Below, in pieces: positions 62,357-64,000 of a stretch of DNA of 64,000 nucleotides. A program made the position numbers and the translations under genes. Position 1 is the first letter of the stretch, and each line of letters opens with the position of its first letter. This DNA is from Pseudooceanicola batsensis HTCC2597. Its GTDB lineage: Bacteria; Pseudomonadota; Alphaproteobacteria; Rhodobacterales; Rhodobacteraceae. The notes below the pieces were generated by a model that did not search any database, was not told where the DNA came from, and saw only the letters and a list, made by a program, of their open reading frames with translations. The stretch covers positions 461,846 through 525,845 of the forward strand of contig NZ_CH724131.1 in NCBI RefSeq assembly GCF_000152725.1, given 5' to 3'.

Positions 62357-64000
62357 ATGGCAAAGAAAATGCTCATCGATGCCACCCACGCGGAAGAGAC
62401 CCGCGTCGTGGTGGTCGACGGAAACAAGGTCGAAGAGTTCGACTTTGAATCGGAAAACAAGCGCCAGCTAGCCGGCAACATCTATCTCGCCAAGGTCACC
62501 CGGGTGGAGCCTTCGCTCCAGGCGGCCTTCGTGGATTACGGCGGGAACCGCCACGGCTTTCTCGCCTTCTCGGAGATACATCCCGACTACTATCAGATCC
62601 CGGTCGCCGACCGCGAGGCCCTGATGGAAGAGGAACGCGCCTACGCCGAGGCGATGCGCGCCCGCGACGAAGGCGAAGAGGAAAAGAAGAAACCCCGCTC
62701 CCGGCGCCGCAAGTCTTCCAAGGCCGAACAGGCCGAGCGTATCGACAGCGACGACGCCGTCGTCTCGTCCGATGCCGAGATCTCGGGCATGGAGACGATC
62801 GATCTCGACGACGAGAACGAGGGTCTGTCCCCGATGGAGACGGTCGCCGAAACCCCGGTCGCCGAACCCTCGGACGAGACCGGCGCCGATGCGGCCGACG
62901 CCGCGCCCGCGGACGAGACCGGCCCGGACGAGGATGACGAGGCCGACAACGGTGGCCGCGACGCCGTGCGCGACGCAAGTGCGCACGACGACGAGATCGA
63001 ATCCGTCGCCGACGACGACGATCAGGAAGACATCCGCCCGGTGCGCAAACCGCGCCAGCGCCGCTACAAGATCCAGGAAGTGATCAAGATCCGGCAGATC
63101 ATGCTGGTCCAGGTCGTCAAGGAGGAACGCGGCAACAAGGGCGCCGCGCTGACCACCTATCTTTCGCTGGCCGGCCGCTACTGCGTCCTGATGCCCAACA
63201 CCGCACGCGGCGGCGGCATCTCGCGCAAGATCACCAACGCCGCCGACCGCAAGAAGCTCAAGGAGATCGCGAACGAGATCGACGTGCCGACCGGCGCGGG
63301 GCTGATCGTGCGCACCGCAGGCGCCAAGCGCACCAAGACCGAGATCAAGCGCGACTATGAATATCTCCAGCGCCTCTGGGAACAGATCCGCGAACTCACG
63401 CTGAAATCCATCGCGCCCGCCCGGATCTACGAAGAGGGCGACCTGATCAAGCGGTCGATCCGCGACCTCTACTCGCGCGAGATCGACGAGGTCCTGGTCG
63501 AGGGCGAGCGGGGCTACCGCAACGCCAAGGACTTCATGAAGATGATCATGCCGTCCCACGCCAAGAACGTGAAGCACTATGCCGACCAGATGCCGCTCTT
63601 CGCGCGCTACCAGGTCGAAAGCTACCTCGGCGGCATGTTCAACCCGACGGTCCAGCTCAAGTCCGGCGGCTACATCGTCATCGGCGTGACCGAGGCGCTG
63701 GTGGCCATCGACGTCAACTCTGGCCGCGCCACCAAGGAAGGCTCGATCGAGGAGACGGCGACCAAGACCAACCTCGAGGCGGCCGAAGAGGTCGCCCGCC
63801 AGCTGCGCCTGCGCGACCTGGCCGGCCTGATCGTCATCGACTTCATCGACATGGACGAGCGCAAGAACAACAACGCCGTCGAGAAGCGCCTCAAGGACAA
63901 GCTCAAGACCGATCGCGCCCGCATCCAGGTGGGCCGCATCAGCGGCTTCGGCCTGCTCGAGATGTCGCGCCAGCGCCTGCGCCCCGGCATGCTCGAGGCG
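62357..64000 (+). CDS. rne: ribonuclease E, partial (runs off window end)
   Basis: The first 548 codons of RNase E, the endonuclease that starts most mRNA decay and matures rRNA and tRNA. It begins MAKKMLIDATHAEETRVVVV. The S1 domain is split by a long acidic and basic low-complexity insert (about residues 90-235, for example DETGPDEDDEADNGG), as in other alphaproteobacteria. The DNase I-like catalytic domain has the two metal-binding Asp: Asp452 in ALVAIDVNSGRATKEG and Asp495 in LIVIDFIDMDERKN, 43 residues apart as in E. coli. The zinc link and the scaffold region lie beyond the window. An in-frame GTG 15 bases upstream is a less likely start. Confidence 0.95.
   Translation, partial: MAKKMLIDATHAEETRVVVVDGNKVEEFDFESENKRQLAGNIYLAKVTRVEPSLQAAFVDYGGNRHGFLAFSEIHPDYYQIPVADREALMEEERAYAEAMRARDEGEEEKKKPRSRRRKSSKAEQAERIDSDDAVVSSDAEISGMETIDLDDENEGLSPMETVAETPVAEPSDETGADAADAAPADETGPDEDDEADNGGRDAVRDASAHDDEIESVADDDDQEDIRPVRKPRQRRYKIQEVIKIRQIMLVQVVKEERGNKGAALTTYLSLAGRYCVLMPNTARGGGISRKITNAADRKKLKEIANEIDVPTGAGLIVRTAGAKRTKTEIKRDYEYLQRLWEQIRELTLKSIAPARIYEEGDLIKRSIRDLYSREIDEVLVEGERGYRNAKDFMKMIMPSHAKNVKHYADQMPLFARYQVESYLGGMFNPTVQLKSGGYIVIGVTEALVAIDVNSGRATKEGSIEETATKTNLEAAEEVARQLRLRDLAGLIVIDFIDMDERKNNNAVEKRLKDKLKTDRARIQVGRISGFGLLEMSRQRLRPGMLEA

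Overview
The window is GC-rich chromosomal DNA (roughly two thirds G+C by eye) from an alphaproteobacterium, almost certainly a member of the Rhodobacterales. The evidence is a DUF1476-type ATPase zeta subunit, a single-cysteine DksA, a long two-domain dCTP deaminase, an RNase E with a long acidic insert, the order rpmF-plsX-fabH-ihfA-merR, and many short extragenic palindromes of the kind seen in roseobacters. No phage, insertion sequence or CRISPR array was recognised. Most of the window is core genome with compact operons and many 4-base ATGA overlaps.

Layout. 1-2.8 kb: histidine genes hisB, hisH and hisA, interrupted by an opposite-strand secreted DUF2147 gene. 2.9-4.6 kb: a PIN-domain protein coupled to an rRNA methyltransferase. 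5-7.4 kb: the Entner-Doudoroff pair edd-eda behind a palindromic operator. 7.4-16.2 kb: a flavin-dependent oxidoreductase, an M48 protease, OsmC, envelope proteins (OmpA-like, Sel1-like), a VWA protein with a small membrane partner, a DUF2927 lipoprotein and an acetyltransferase. 16.7-20.2 kb: MoxR-type ATPase, dksA, a FAD monooxygenase and xth. 20.2-23.4 kb is the least ordinary stretch. It has an AT-rich leader, a 256-residue protein made of 12 copies of a roughly 20-residue GDAVE/FASGSAP repeat, an unrecognised 363-residue helical protein, and a DMT-family transporter overlapping it. 23.4-34.1 kb: an A-type Fe-S carrier, dgt, argS, a SPOR protein, nagZ, scpA, scpB, an MFS transporter, dCTP deaminase and a SpoIIAA-like protein. 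34.3-40 kb: tRNA-Pro(GGG), merR-ihfA-fabH-plsX-rpmF, the DUF177 gene, bamE and olsB. 40.1-47.4 kb: an ABC-F ATPase, an AbrB-family membrane protein, tRNA-Gly(CCC), a RACo-like ASKHA/ferredoxin protein and a PpiD-like chaperone. 47.4-54.4 kb: a complete liv branched-chain amino-acid ABC operon with an aminotransferase and two small secreted Cys-rich proteins that look like paralogues. 54.6-58.7 kb: betaine-homocysteine methyltransferase, the zeta subunit, and purC-purS-(YiiX-like hydrolase)-purQ. 58.7-64 kb: a DctB/DctD-like two-component pair whose regulator has lost the sigma54-contacting GAFTGA loop, then a long leader and the 5' part of rne, cut by the window edge.

How the genes work together. 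Several sets look like functional units: liv uptake plus an aminotransferase for amino-acid catabolism; plsX-fabH for lipid initiation beside rpmF; SPOR-nagZ-scpA-scpB for envelope growth and chromosome segregation; and the purine genes. The best candidate for an undescribed system is the 20.5-23.4 kb cassette. A leader-like N-terminus followed by reiterated cores, an adjacent protein of unknown function and an adjacent transporter resemble a multicore peptide pathway. This is an inference from layout only.
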